Shown here in pieces: positions 53,878 to 62,741 of a DNA stretch of 64,000 nt. The first letter of the stretch is position 1, and every line of letters starts with the position of its first letter. The notes beneath the pieces are model-generated. The model did not search any database, was not told the origin of the DNA, and worked only from the letters and a program-made list of their open reading frames with translations. The position numbers and the translations under genes were made by a program. The stretch is from assembly GCA_018715345.1 (NCBI GenBank), contig DVLT01000035.1, positions 1 to 64,000 of the forward strand, written 5' to 3'. This DNA comes from Candidatus Onthocola gallistercoris. Its GTDB lineage: Bacteria; Bacillota; Clostridia; Lachnospirales; Lachnospiraceae.

Positions 53878-55065
53878 ATGATTTCAAAAAGTATGGAAGA
53901 ACTTGTGGCTGGAAGCTCTGTCATCCGCGCCCTTTTTGAAGAAGGCAAGCAGATGGCGGCAAAGGTTGGCGTGGAAAATGTCTATGATTACAGTCTGGGT
54001 AATCCCAGTGTTCCGGCGCCGGCGGCTGTGGATGAAGCATTCCGGCAGGTGCTGGATGAAGAAGATAGTCTTTATGTCCACGGTTATATGAACAATGCAG
54101 GATATGAAGATGTACGGGAAGCGGTGGCAGATTCCTTGAACCGGCGATTTGGGACAACTTTTTCAGGGGATGGCATCCTGATGACTGTCGGCGCGGCAGG
54201 AGGACTGAATACGGCTTTGCGTACCCTTGTGGATCCGGGGGATGAAGTGATCTGCTTTGCACCATTTTTTGGAGAATATACCAATTATATAAAGAATTTT
54301 GGCGGCGTTCCAGTGGTCGTGCCGGCGGATACCCGCACATTCCAGCTGAATCTGGAGGGGTTAGATGACACGATCAATGAGCGGACAAAGGCTCTCATCA
54401 TCAATAACCCCAACAATCCAAGCGGTGTGGTCTATTCTGCGGACACGCTCAGACAGCTTCAGGCTATTCTGGAAAAAGCCGAAAAACGGGTGGGACATCC
54501 TATTTACGTGATTTCCGATGAACCATATAGAGAGTTGGTCTATGACGGCGTGACGGTGCCGTTCATGTCCCTTTATATCAAAAATTGCATAATCGGATAT
54601 TCCTTCAGCAAATCCCTTTCGCTTCCGGGAGAACGGATCGGTTACCTGGCTGTTCCGAAGGAAGTGGACGGTTACGGTGAGCTGATGGATGGATTGACTG
54701 TGGCTGAACGTATTCTGGGCTTTGTAAACGCCCCATCCCTTCAGCAGCGGATGATCAAAAGGTGTATCGATGAAGCGACAGATGTGGCCGCTTATGATAA
54801 AAATCGCCGTTTCCTCTATGAATCTCTCACCGAGATGGGATTTGAATGTATCCGACCGGAAGGTGCGTTTTATCTGTTTATGAAATCGCCGATCGAGGAT
54901 GAAAAAGTCTTTGTGGCGGAAGGAAAGAAACACAATATCCTTATGGTGCCGGCGACCAGTTTCGGCTGTCCGGGATATGTACGTCTGGCTTATTGTGTAT
55001 CCTATGATATGATCCAACGGTCCATGCCTGCGTTCAAGGCATTGGCGGAAACCTATTTTAAATAG
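53878..55065 (+). CDS. Class I/II PLP aminotransferase
   Basis: 395 residues. PLP features: YDYSLGNPSVPAP at the start, NNPNNPSGVVYS near 180 and the lysine in SFSKSLSLPGERIGY near 240, typical of AspB-like aminotransferases. Substrate not resolved. It starts 1 base after the prfA stop and is followed within 20 bases by a HisC-like gene, so the three share a transcript. Confidence 0.9.
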   Translation: MISKSMEELVAGSSVIRALFEEGKQMAAKVGVENVYDYSLGNPSVPAPAAVDEAFRQVLDEEDSLYVHGYMNNAGYEDVREAVADSLNRRFGTTFSGDGILMTVGAAGGLNTALRTLVDPGDEVICFAPFFGEYTNYIKNFGGVPVVVPADTRTFQLNLEGLDDTINERTKALIINNPNNPSGVVYSADTLRQLQAILEKAEKRVGHPIYVISDEPYRELVYDGVTVPFMSLYIKNCIIGYSFSKSLSLPGERIGYLAVPKEVDGYGELMDGLTVAERILGFVNAPSLQQRMIKRCIDEATDVAAYDKNRRFLYESLTEMGFECIRPEGAFYLFMKSPIEDEKVFVAEGKKHNILMVPATSFGCPGYVRLAYCVSYDMIQRSMPAFKALAETYFK

Positions 55066-55072
55066 AAAGAGC

Positions 55073-56146
55073 GTGAGCATTATGAACAACTGGAGAGACA
55101 ATATACGCCAGGTCGTTCCCTATACGCCGGGAGAACAGCCTAAAAAGGCTGGGATGATCAAGTTAAATACCAATGAAAATCCTTATCCGCCTTCACCGGC
55201 AGTCCAGCAGATGCTGCGGGGAATGTCTGCGGATATATTACGGCTCTATCCGGATCCGACAGCCGGGATGTTGGTCAATGCCCTGGCGGATCATTATCAT
55301 GTGGATCCGGATCAGGTATTTGTGGGTGTGGGTTCGGACGATGTACTGGCCATGGCATTTATGACCTTTTTTAATTCGGAAAAGCCCATATTTTTTCCAG
55401 ATATCACCTACTCTTTTTATCCGGTATGGGCGGATGTGTTCCGGATCCCATATGAGACAAAGCCTCTGGATGAAAACTTTCGGATCCAGGCGCAGGATTA
55501 TCATGGGGAGAATGGCGGCGTGATCTTTCCAAATCCCAATGCCCCCACATCCATTATGGAGCCACTGGGATTTGTCCGGGACATTGTGGAACATAATCGG
55601 GATGTGGTGGTCATCGTGGATGAAGCCTATATTGACTTTGGCGGTACCTCTGCCCTGGAATTGACGAAGGAGTACGATAACCTTTTGGTCGTCCAGACCT
55701 ATTCCAAGTCCCGGTCCATGGCTGGACTGCGTATCGGTTATGCCATAGGACATCCGGATCTGATCAAAGCTTTAAATGATGTGAAGTATTCCTTTAATTC
55801 CTATACGATGAATCCATTTTCCATCGTTTTAGGTGCAGAAACGTTGAAGGATGAAAACTATTTTAAGGATTGTATGGAAAAGATCATCCATACCCGGGAG
55901 TGGACAGCCAAGGAATTGACCCGGCTGGGCTTTACATTTCCTGATCCCATGGCAAACTTTATTTTTGCCACCCACCCCAAGTATCCGGCCAAGGAACTGT
56001 TCCAGAGCCTGAGGGAACAGAACATTTATGTGAGATACTTTTCACTTCCAAGGATCGATAACTATCTTCGGATCACCATCGGTACAGATGAACAGATGAG
56101 GACGCTGATCGACTTCCTGGAAAAATATGTACATTATCAGGCGTAA
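55073..56146 (+). CDS. hisC: Histidinol-phosphate aminotransferase-like protein
   Basis: A 357-residue class II aminotransferase with KLNTNENPYPPSP at the N-terminus and the PLP lysine Lys212 in TYSKSRSMAGLRIGY; matches HisC in length and motifs. No other his genes are adjacent, and some of these enzymes act on aromatic substrates, so the role in histidine synthesis is probable rather than proven. The start is GTG 55073 or ATG 55082; neither has a strong ribosome site. Confidence 0.85.
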   Translation: MSIMNNWRDNIRQVVPYTPGEQPKKAGMIKLNTNENPYPPSPAVQQMLRGMSADILRLYPDPTAGMLVNALADHYHVDPDQVFVGVGSDDVLAMAFMTFFNSEKPIFFPDITYSFYPVWADVFRIPYETKPLDENFRIQAQDYHGENGGVIFPNPNAPTSIMEPLGFVRDIVEHNRDVVVIVDEAYIDFGGTSALELTKEYDNLLVVQTYSKSRSMAGLRIGYAIGHPDLIKALNDVKYSFNSYTMNPFSIVLGAETLKDENYFKDCMEKIIHTREWTAKELTRLGFTFPDPMANFIFATHPKYPAKELFQSLREQNIYVRYFSLPRIDNYLRITIGTDEQMRTLIDFLEKYVHYQA

Positions 56147-56156
56147 AGGGTATAGT

Positions 56157-56201
56157 AAAAGGGATGGCATTCTGACCGAAAGTCAGAATGCCATCCCTTT
56201 T
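56157..56201. terminator. Strong bidirectional terminator between hisC and trxA
   Basis: A 20-bp perfect stem starting AAAAGGGATGG with a 5-base CGAAA loop; both flanking genes converge here, and both sides have T/A runs. Confidence 0.9.
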
Positions 56202-56247
56202 GAGGTGTACCTCAGGCAGTATGCACTGCCGAAGGTGACCGGAATAT

Positions 56248-56556
56248 TTATTTCAGCAGACTTAATACTTTAGCTTTGGGGATCAGCCCAACAGACTGAT
56301 TGACAACTTTCCCATGCTTCATCACGATCAATGTGGGTACACTCATGACCCGGAACTGCTGGGCAAGCTGGATCTGATCATCGATGTCCACCTTGCAGAC
56401 CTTGATATCTTCCTGTTCTGCAGCAACCTCATCAATGATCGGAGCCAACATATTGCACGGCCCACACCACGTTGCGGAAAAGTCTATCAGTACCGGTTTA
56501 TCACATTTTAAAACTTCAGCTTCAAAATTATCTTTGGTCAAATTCGTTATTCCCAT
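56248..56556 (-). CDS. trxA: Thioredoxin
   Basis: A 102-residue thioredoxin with the catalytic WCGPC (Cys31 and Cys34), FSATW before it and the cis-proline in MSVPTLIV. The start chosen follows AGAAGG by 7 bases; longer upstream readings cover the promoter. Single gene. Confidence 0.95.
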   Translation of the reverse strand: MGITNLTKDNFEAEVLKCDKPVLIDFSATWCGPCNMLAPIIDEVAAEQEDIKVCKVDIDDQIQLAQQFRVMSVPTLIVMKHGKVVNQSVGLIPKAKVLSLLK

Positions 56557-56871
56557 CGCATAAACCTTCTTTCTTAAAAATCTGTATGTCCAGCATAACA
56601 TAGTCTGTGAAAAATAGCCAGAAAAATACAGAGAGTTTTTAAAAACCCCCATATATGATATAATGTACGCGAAAGCACCGAGCCGTGCGTCCATCGCCAT
56701 CTGAAAAGGCGTTGCGCTCGCACATAAGACTTTTCAGATGGCGATGGACATAGGGCGAATGCCCGCGAGCGAGCGCTGCGAAAGCAGGGCGAGCGCCACG
56801 GCGAGAAGGGAAACTTTGCCCCGCCCATACGGGGATAAAAATACGACAAATATCAGAGGAGAGATAATTAC
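56557..56871. repeat. GC-rich intergenic region with a 20-bp inverted repeat
   Basis: A perfect 20-bp inverted repeat (arms 56689-56708 and 56730-56749, starting GTCCATCGCCATCTG, 21-base loop) is followed by about 80 bases of GC-rich sequence with repeated GCGAGCG-like blocks (56755-56805). A TATAAT box lies at 56659-56664. Base composition is unlike the neighbours and the usual terminators. It looks like a dispersed repeat element or a structured RNA; no second copy is visible in the window. Confidence 0.5.
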
Positions 56872-57879
56872 ATGAAACAGACAATACTAGGAAAAACCGG
56901 TTTAAAGATTTCACGGATGGGATTTGGCGGTATACCGATCCAGAGGATCGATGCGGCGGGAACGAAGGAACTGGTAAAAAAAATGGTCAGCAATGGTATC
57001 AATTATATTGATACAGCCAGAGGCTACACAGTGAGTGAAGCTTTCTTGGGAGAGGCGTTGGAAGGCTATAGAGATCATTTTGTTTTAGCTACAAAAAGCA
57101 TGGCCCGGACAAAAGAAGCCATGGAAGCGGATATTGCGACCAGCCTTAAAAATCTGAGGACCGACCATATAGATCTCTATCAGATCCATAATCCGACTTT
57201 GGAACAGCTGGAGACGGTCATGGGAGAAGGCGGAGCTTTAGAGGCATTACAGGCGGCTGTCGTTTCCGGAAAAGTGGGACATATCGGTCTGACTGCCCAT
57301 TCAACAGCAGTATTTGAAAGGGCGTTGGAGCTGCCGTGGGTGGAGACGATCATGTTTCCATATAATATCGTGGAAAATCAGGGAGAAGGATTGATCCGCA
57401 AATGTAAAGAAAAAAATATCGGTTTCATTGCCATGAAACCTTTGGCCGGCGGCGCCATTGAAGATGCAGCATTGGCCTTACGTTATGTCTGTTCCAATCC
57501 GGATGTTACTGTTGTGATACCAGGGATGTACGACGTGAAAGAGATGGATGAAAATATCGCCGCATCAGAGGATGATTCGCCGTTGAGCGGGGAAGAATTG
57601 GAAAAAGCGGAAGCTGTCCGAAAATCTCTGGGAACGAATTTCTGCAGAAGATGCAATTATTGCCAGCCCTGTACAAAGGGGATCAGTATTTCCAATTGTT
57701 TCCTGTTCCAAGGATACCTGGATCGGTACGGCCTGGCTGATTGGGCCAAGTCCCGATATGCCGCGTTGGAAGTCAAGGCCGGGGAATGCATCGGCTGCGG
57801 CATATGCGAGACAAGGTGCCCTTATCAGCTGCCTATCCGGGAGATGCTGAAAAAATGTGCAGAGGCTTTTGGCGCCTGA
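56872..57879 (+). CDS. Aldo/keto reductase with C-terminal [4Fe-4S] cysteines
   Basis: A 335-residue aldo/keto reductase. The barrel part has the catalytic Asp and Tyr (INYIDTARGY near 40), the Lys in VLATKSM and the His in DLYQIHNP near 100. The last 90 residues add two cysteine groups, NFCRRCNYCQPC near 262 and CIGCGICETRCP near 305, typical of the ferredoxin-type subfamily common in anaerobes. GGAG ribosome site. Substrate unknown. Confidence 0.9.
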   Translation: MKQTILGKTGLKISRMGFGGIPIQRIDAAGTKELVKKMVSNGINYIDTARGYTVSEAFLGEALEGYRDHFVLATKSMARTKEAMEADIATSLKNLRTDHIDLYQIHNPTLEQLETVMGEGGALEALQAAVVSGKVGHIGLTAHSTAVFERALELPWVETIMFPYNIVENQGEGLIRKCKEKNIGFIAMKPLAGGAIEDAALALRYVCSNPDVTVVIPGMYDVKEMDENIAASEDDSPLSGEELEKAEAVRKSLGTNFCRRCNYCQPCTKGISISNCFLFQGYLDRYGLADWAKSRYAALEVKAGECIGCGICETRCPYQLPIREMLKKCAEAFGA

Positions 57880-57888
57880 TCAAGAAGA

Positions 57889-58077
57889 TCATTTGGGATA
57901 ATGGGAACGCGCCCGCTTTTCTTCCTCTGTATAGGGATGTCCGGTGGGATATTTCGTCGTGCGGGGAAGCCCGCCCTCCATCGGCATACCTGTAATATCA
58001 TTATCTTCCCATGAACGATAAGTTTCATTGGAACAGTTCGGTGTCTCAAAAATCGGGAACCGTTTTTTCTGATCCAT
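57889..58077 (-). CDS. Small conserved-looking hypothetical protein
   Basis: A 62-residue hydrophilic protein (MDQKKRFPIFETPN start, PMEGGLPRTTKYPTGHPYTE towards the end), preceded by AAGGAGG at 8 bases, so expression is likely. No signal or membrane segment, and no known motif. It converges on the aldo/keto reductase with a 9-base gap and reads away from the two-component genes. Function unknown. Confidence 0.65.
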   Translation of the reverse strand: MDQKKRFPIFETPNCSNETYRSWEDNDITGMPMEGGLPRTTKYPTGHPYTEEEKRARSHYPK

Positions 58078-58211
58078 GACTGTCACCTCCTTAAGATATA
58101 GTATGGATCAGAAAGACTTGTAAAAAAGATGTAAATTATGGGGGAAGATCCACTTTTTTCGCTTTTTTTGTAATAAAATGGAGGGGATCAAGGTGAAGGG
58201 AAGCGTGTGAA

Positions 58212-58868
58212 ATGAAGACTCGGATTTTAGTTGTTGAAGATGAACAGCATATTGGACAGATGATCGAGGCGGCTCTCGGGCTCGCCGGATATGAATGCGA
58301 GATTTGCCGTGACGGTCGCCGGGCAGTGGCGAAAGTTCATCAGGAAAATTATGATCTGATACTTTTAGACATTATGTTGCCGGAAATGAATGGATTTGAA
58401 GTCATTGAAGCGATCAAAAGCCGGGAAATACCGGTGATCTTTCTGACAGCGCTGCAGGATGTGACCGATAAGGTAAAAGGACTCCGACTGGGCGCCGAAG
58501 ATTATATCGTTAAGCCATTTGAGATCATGGAACTGTTGGCCAGGATCGAAGTCGTATTAAGACGCTATAAAAAGAATCTGGAAATACTGGAATATCGGGA
58601 TATACGGATCTATCCGGATCGTCATCTGGTGGAAAAGGCGGGCAGGCAAGTGGCATTGACTCCAAAGGAGTTTGATCTGTTTGTATTTTTTGTGAGAAAT
58701 AAGGATATAGCTATCGGACGGGAACGATTGCTTTCCGCCGTCTGGGGATATGAATTTATGGGAGAGAGCCGGACGGTGGATATCCACGTACAGCAGCTGC
58801 GGAAAAAGCTGGATCTGTCCAAACAGCTGGTGACGATTCCGAAACTGGGGTATCGTCTGGAAAGTTAG
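58212..58868 (+). CDS. OmpR/PhoB-type response regulator
   Basis: A 218-residue regulator: a receiver domain (phosphoacceptor Asp53 in LLDIMLPEMNG, acidic Glu9 and Asp10, Lys near 102) and a winged-helix DNA-binding domain ending SRTVDIHVQQLRKKL...LGYRLES. First of a three-gene unit with a histidine kinase 9 bases downstream. Target genes unknown. Confidence 0.95.
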   Translation: MKTRILVVEDEQHIGQMIEAALGLAGYECEICRDGRRAVAKVHQENYDLILLDIMLPEMNGFEVIEAIKSREIPVIFLTALQDVTDKVKGLRLGAEDYIVKPFEIMELLARIEVVLRRYKKNLEILEYRDIRIYPDRHLVEKAGRQVALTPKEFDLFVFFVRNKDIAIGRERLLSAVWGYEFMGESRTVDIHVQQLRKKLDLSKQLVTIPKLGYRLES

Positions 58869-58877
58869 GAGGATGCC

Positions 58878-60374
58878 ATGAAATTATGGCAGAAAATATT
58901 TTTGGCTGTCTTTTCCCTGACTGTCATTTGTATCAGTATAACAGGAGATATCACCATCATCCGGAGCTTCCAGATGACAGTGGATACGGCGCGGGATCGG
59001 GCTGTTTCAGAAGTAGAATACATTGTATCCGGTCTGGATAGCCAGGTTTTATATGAACGGCTGTTGAATGATAATCTGCAGATATCGGAAGAAAAAGTAG
59101 ATGAGATCATCCAGAAATGGCTGGGTGAAAATGGAGGACAGCTTTTATTTGTATTTGCGGAAAATCAAAATGGCGTTACTTATGAGGCTGAAAAAACAGC
59201 TGCGGCAGGGGAATTGGGTGAAGCAACCCAGTATATAACCCAAGGATTAGTTGATCAGATGGATGAAGATGAGCGATACTTTTCGGAAATCGTGTCAGAT
59301 AATAACCGGTATTATATATTGACAGGGACAAGATGGGTTCCCGCTGAAAGGGTACGTTATCTGATCACCTGGTCGGATATTTCGGATATTTATAGATCGG
59401 TAAACAGCCAGTTGAGATTCCAGATGATCTTCAGTATGGTTTTATCTGCCATAGCGGGGATCGCGTTGATCTTCATGGTAGTCCGGATGCTGGAACCATT
59501 GAGACGGATCAACAGCGGATTACGTATCATTGCCCGGGGCAGATATCAGACCCGGCTGCCGGAAGGAAAAGGCGCGCCGGAGATGCGGGAGTTGGCCCAC
59601 AATATCAATGTGATGGCTAAATCTGTGGAGAATCATACAGAAAAACTGAAACTGCAGGCTGAAAACCGACGGCAGTTTGTGGATAGTCTGGCCCATGAGA
59701 TGAAAACTCCGCTCACATCCATATTGGGATTTGCTGACATGCTCAGGATCAGCCGGAAGATCCCAGAGGAAAAGCGGGAAGAGTATGCCAACATCATTTT
59801 TGAAGAAGCAAAACGGTTGAAAAACCTTTCAGGGAAATTAATGGAACTGTCCATGACAAAACATGTGGCATTGGATATGACGTTTGTATCGGCCAGGGAA
59901 TTGGTGGCTGAACTGAAAAAGACGCTGGCGCCTTTGCTTGCCCAGAAACATAGCCAGCTTTTGGTATATACGGACGATATGTTCATACCCATGGACAGGG
60001 AGCTGATGAAGTCAGTATTCTATAATCTGATCGAAAATGCCTGTAAAGCTTCAAAAGATGGGCAGAATATCGCGTTTATCGCATTGCGAAAGGAAAAGTG
60101 GGCTGTTTTCTGTGTGAAGGATAATGGGATCGGTATGTCCGAGACGGATGTGAAGATGGCCATGGAACCTTTTTTTATGGTGGATAAAATGGCTTCACGG
60201 CAAGCCGGAGGCACGGGCCTTGGGCTGATGCTCTGTTTTGAGATCGTTAGACAGCATAAAGGGCAGATCGGTATTGAAAGCCAGTTGGGCAAAGGGACAG
60301 TGGTCACGGTGAGTCTGCCTTTGGAGCAGCAGCCGGATGACGGGGAGGACGTGAAGGAGGGAGAGGTCGGATGA
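58878..60374 (+). CDS. Membrane sensor histidine kinase
   Basis: 498 residues. Two membrane segments (about 7-30 and 178-203) flank an extracytoplasmic sensor of about 145 residues; a HAMP linker follows (about 205-255). The kinase core has the H box SLAHEMKTPLTS (His273), an N box NLIENACKAS near 383 and the G boxes DNGIGMS and GGTGLGL. Partner of the upstream response regulator. The signal is unknown. Confidence 0.95.
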   Translation: MKLWQKIFLAVFSLTVICISITGDITIIRSFQMTVDTARDRAVSEVEYIVSGLDSQVLYERLLNDNLQISEEKVDEIIQKWLGENGGQLLFVFAENQNGVTYEAEKTAAAGELGEATQYITQGLVDQMDEDERYFSEIVSDNNRYYILTGTRWVPAERVRYLITWSDISDIYRSVNSQLRFQMIFSMVLSAIAGIALIFMVVRMLEPLRRINSGLRIIARGRYQTRLPEGKGAPEMRELAHNINVMAKSVENHTEKLKLQAENRRQFVDSLAHEMKTPLTSILGFADMLRISRKIPEEKREEYANIIFEEAKRLKNLSGKLMELSMTKHVALDMTFVSARELVAELKKTLAPLLAQKHSQLLVYTDDMFIPMDRELMKSVFYNLIENACKASKDGQNIAFIALRKEKWAVFCVKDNGIGMSETDVKMAMEPFFMVDKMASRQAGGTGLGLMLCFEIVRQHKGQIGIESQLGKGTVVTVSLPLEQQPDDGEDVKEGEVG

Positions 60375-61201
60375 GGATCGCAAAAGTTGTCGTTTTGATT
60401 CTTTTACTGACAGGCCTTCTGTTTGGCGGCACCGGGATCGTCCAGCTTTATATATGGAATATGCAGGAAAAGGTTGTCGTCATGGATCGTCAGGATGTGG
60501 ACACCTACTCCATACCGGCTATTTCGGAAGAGACCCGTTTTTATCCATGGACCCAGTTTGACAGAACCCAGTGTACCAGTATGGCTGATCTGGCCCTCTC
60601 ATCCCCTGAGAGCTATAGCGTGATCATGGACAGCATATATAGTTTTTTGAAAACGTATGGTATTGAACCGGATATGATGAATGATCTGGAAGCCTATACA
60701 TGGCTGGATGATACCTATGTATATGTGGACAAATGTCCAGTTCAGATATCCGGACAGCCCCAGCAATTTTATCTGGACTTTTGTCTGAATTATGCTCAGG
60801 GCCGGATGATATCTATGCACTATTACGATGATGCGGAGGAGGAAGGCATCTCAGCCGGACTTTCGGAGGAAGAAAAACAACGGTTATATGATGCCTGGGT
60901 CAATTTTTCCTGGAGTCTGGATAATGTGGGCGGCGAGTATAGCGGCGAAGAGGTCATTCAGGTCCTGCGGAATATGATTGAGGTCAGACTGCTGAACGGG
61001 CAATATGAATCTCTGGTCAGCGGCAATGAGATCGTGTTGGTCCTGGAGCCGGAGGAAAGCGAAATGGATGCCTCTGTCTTTGGCGTGGAAGGAGAGTCGG
61101 TTTATGAGAACCTGATGTCTGAAGAGATACCCACGATTTTGATCTACTACAGTCCAGGGTACCAATGGATCCATGGGATCACCATCTATGAAAATCATTA
61201 A
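60371..61201 (+). CDS. Membrane-anchored protein of unknown function in a two-component operon
   Basis: 276 residues. One N-terminal membrane segment (about 5-27) without a lipobox is followed by an extracytoplasmic acidic domain rich in Tyr and Asp. It overlaps the kinase gene by 4 bases, so it is translationally coupled and probably modulates or is controlled by the kinase. No family recognised; a YycH/YycI-like accessory role is only an analogy. Confidence 0.7.
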   Translation: MRIAKVVVLILLLTGLLFGGTGIVQLYIWNMQEKVVVMDRQDVDTYSIPAISEETRFYPWTQFDRTQCTSMADLALSSPESYSVIMDSIYSFLKTYGIEPDMMNDLEAYTWLDDTYVYVDKCPVQISGQPQQFYLDFCLNYAQGRMISMHYYDDAEEEGISAGLSEEEKQRLYDAWVNFSWSLDNVGGEYSGEEVIQVLRNMIEVRLLNGQYESLVSGNEIVLVLEPEESEMDASVFGVEGESVYENLMSEEIPTILIYYSPGYQWIHGITIYENH

Positions 61202-61202
61202 A

Positions 61203-61303
61203 ATGGCCCGCCGTTCGGAACTGTGGGGAAGCCTGTCAGAAGAACAAAGTGGATGGATCTGTCAGGTTCCGGTATATGGTCCGCCGGCGGGCATATTATA
61301 TTT
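61203..61303. other. GC-rich gap with stem between convergent genes
   Basis: GCCCGCCG near 61206 can pair with CGGCGGGC near 61284, bracketing the gap. A 39-codon frame from ATG 61203 runs into the end of the aminopeptidase gene but has no ribosome site; I treat it as noncoding. Confidence 0.35.
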
Positions 61304-62587
61304 TCAGGCTTGGGAAAAATAAGCGTTCAGCAGCTGATCCAGATGGATCTGATCGTCAACTCCCATGGTCTCCCTGGCAGAGTGCATGGCCAGTATGGGT
61401 ACACCGATGTCCACGGTGACCACAGGCAAAAGGGAAGAAAGCATGCTGCCCAAAGTACTTCCGCCGCGTTTGCCGGAATGCTTGGCAAATCGCTGGCTGG
61501 GGATCCGGTATTTGGAGCAAAGTCCCTGGATGATGGCCACCCCTTCACAGTCCCAGGCATATCCCTGACTGCTGTCGGTTTTGATGACAATACCCTGACC
61601 GCATAACGGTCGGTTGACGGGATCGTAGACAGAAGGGTAATTGGGATGAAAAGCATGGGCCACATCCACAGATAACAACATACCTGCGAGTAGGTTTTCC
61701 ATGCAGGATGCGGCAGGATCCAGCCCTTTAACGATCTTTTCCAGCAGGATGCGGAACAGGGCAGAATCAGCGCCTTGCTTCGTACGGCTTCCGATTTCCT
61801 CGTTGTCGAAAAGGGCGATCACGTTTATGCCTGACGGGCGTTTTCCATGGATGATACCTGAAAGCAGCGCGCTGACGGATGTCAGATTGTCCAACCGGGG
61901 CGAAGATATAAAAGTTCCATCCAATCCTACCACTTCCAGTGGATCGTGATTATAGACATATAACTCAAAGTCTAAGATATCCGATACGGAACAATCCAGT
62001 TCACGGGCCAGATGATCCATAAAACTGGCTGTTTCGTCTGCGGTACCGGCCAGTGGTTTCAGATGGATCTGAGCATCCACGGGGGTTCCTTCGTTGGCCT
62101 TTGGATTCATGTGGATGGCCAGACTTGGGATGATGAGGATCGGTCTGCGAAAATCCACAAAACGGATGTCCGGATGAAAAATATCCGGGGATGTCAGCGC
62201 AACTTTGCCGGATACGGAAAGGGGCCGGTCAAAAAAAGTATGGAGCAGCGGACCGCCGTATATTTCCACGTTCAGGGTCCGGTAACCATTGGAACAGATA
62301 TCCGGCGAAGGCTTGATCTTTAAAGCCGGAAAGTCCGTGTGGGCGGCGGCAAAACGCGGCGGGGAAAGCAAGGCGTCCTTACCATTTACAGTAAAAGCAA
62401 AAAGTTCCCCGTCAAAAGGACGGCAAAAATATTTCCCGCCAGGGGAAAGACGCCAGCTTTCACGAAGATCCAGGGCGACAAAACCTTCCTGTCTGAGCCG
62501 ATCGATACTTTTTGAAACAACATGGAATGGGGAAGTTCCGTGATCGATCAGATCCTTCAGCTGACTGACAGAATTTTGTTCCTGCAT
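61304..62587 (-). CDS. M18-family aminopeptidase
   Basis: A 427-residue zinc aminopeptidase of the M18 (aspartyl aminopeptidase-like) family. Metal and catalytic landmarks are AAHTDFPAL near 80, FDNEEIGSRTKQGADS near 255-270 and DVAHAFHPNYP near 305. The start chosen lies 8 bases after GGAGG. It degrades peptides in the cytoplasm; specificity for acidic residues is assumed from the family. Confidence 0.93.
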   Translation of the reverse strand: MQEQNSVSQLKDLIDHGTSPFHVVSKSIDRLRQEGFVALDLRESWRLSPGGKYFCRPFDGELFAFTVNGKDALLSPPRFAAAHTDFPALKIKPSPDICSNGYRTLNVEIYGGPLLHTFFDRPLSVSGKVALTSPDIFHPDIRFVDFRRPILIIPSLAIHMNPKANEGTPVDAQIHLKPLAGTADETASFMDHLARELDCSVSDILDFELYVYNHDPLEVVGLDGTFISSPRLDNLTSVSALLSGIIHGKRPSGINVIALFDNEEIGSRTKQGADSALFRILLEKIVKGLDPAASCMENLLAGMLLSVDVAHAFHPNYPSVYDPVNRPLCGQGIVIKTDSSQGYAWDCEGVAIIQGLCSKYRIPSQRFAKHSGKRGGSTLGSMLSSLLPVVTVDIGVPILAMHSARETMGVDDQIHLDQLLNAYFSQA

Positions 62588-62658
62588 ATACATAACCTCC
62601 AATTCTTCGGTTATTGTAACATATGAAGGAAAGAAATAAAAGACAAGGCTGAAAAAAC

Positions 62659-62687
62659 TTGCTCTTTTGCACAATCTATGTTACGAT
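62659..62687 (+). promoter_or_regulatory. Promoter of degV-like gene
   Basis: TTGCTC, 17 bases, TACGAT, about 55 bases before the start. Confidence 0.45.
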
Positions 62688-62741
62688 TAGTAGTAATGAA
62701 AACTACATTTTGAAGTGTTGAAATATTGGAGGACCGCGATT

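Noticed and set aside
61203..61322. A 39-codon frame after the two-component operon
   Set aside because: No ribosome site, overlaps the end of the aminopeptidase gene and sits in a GC-rich inverted repeat.
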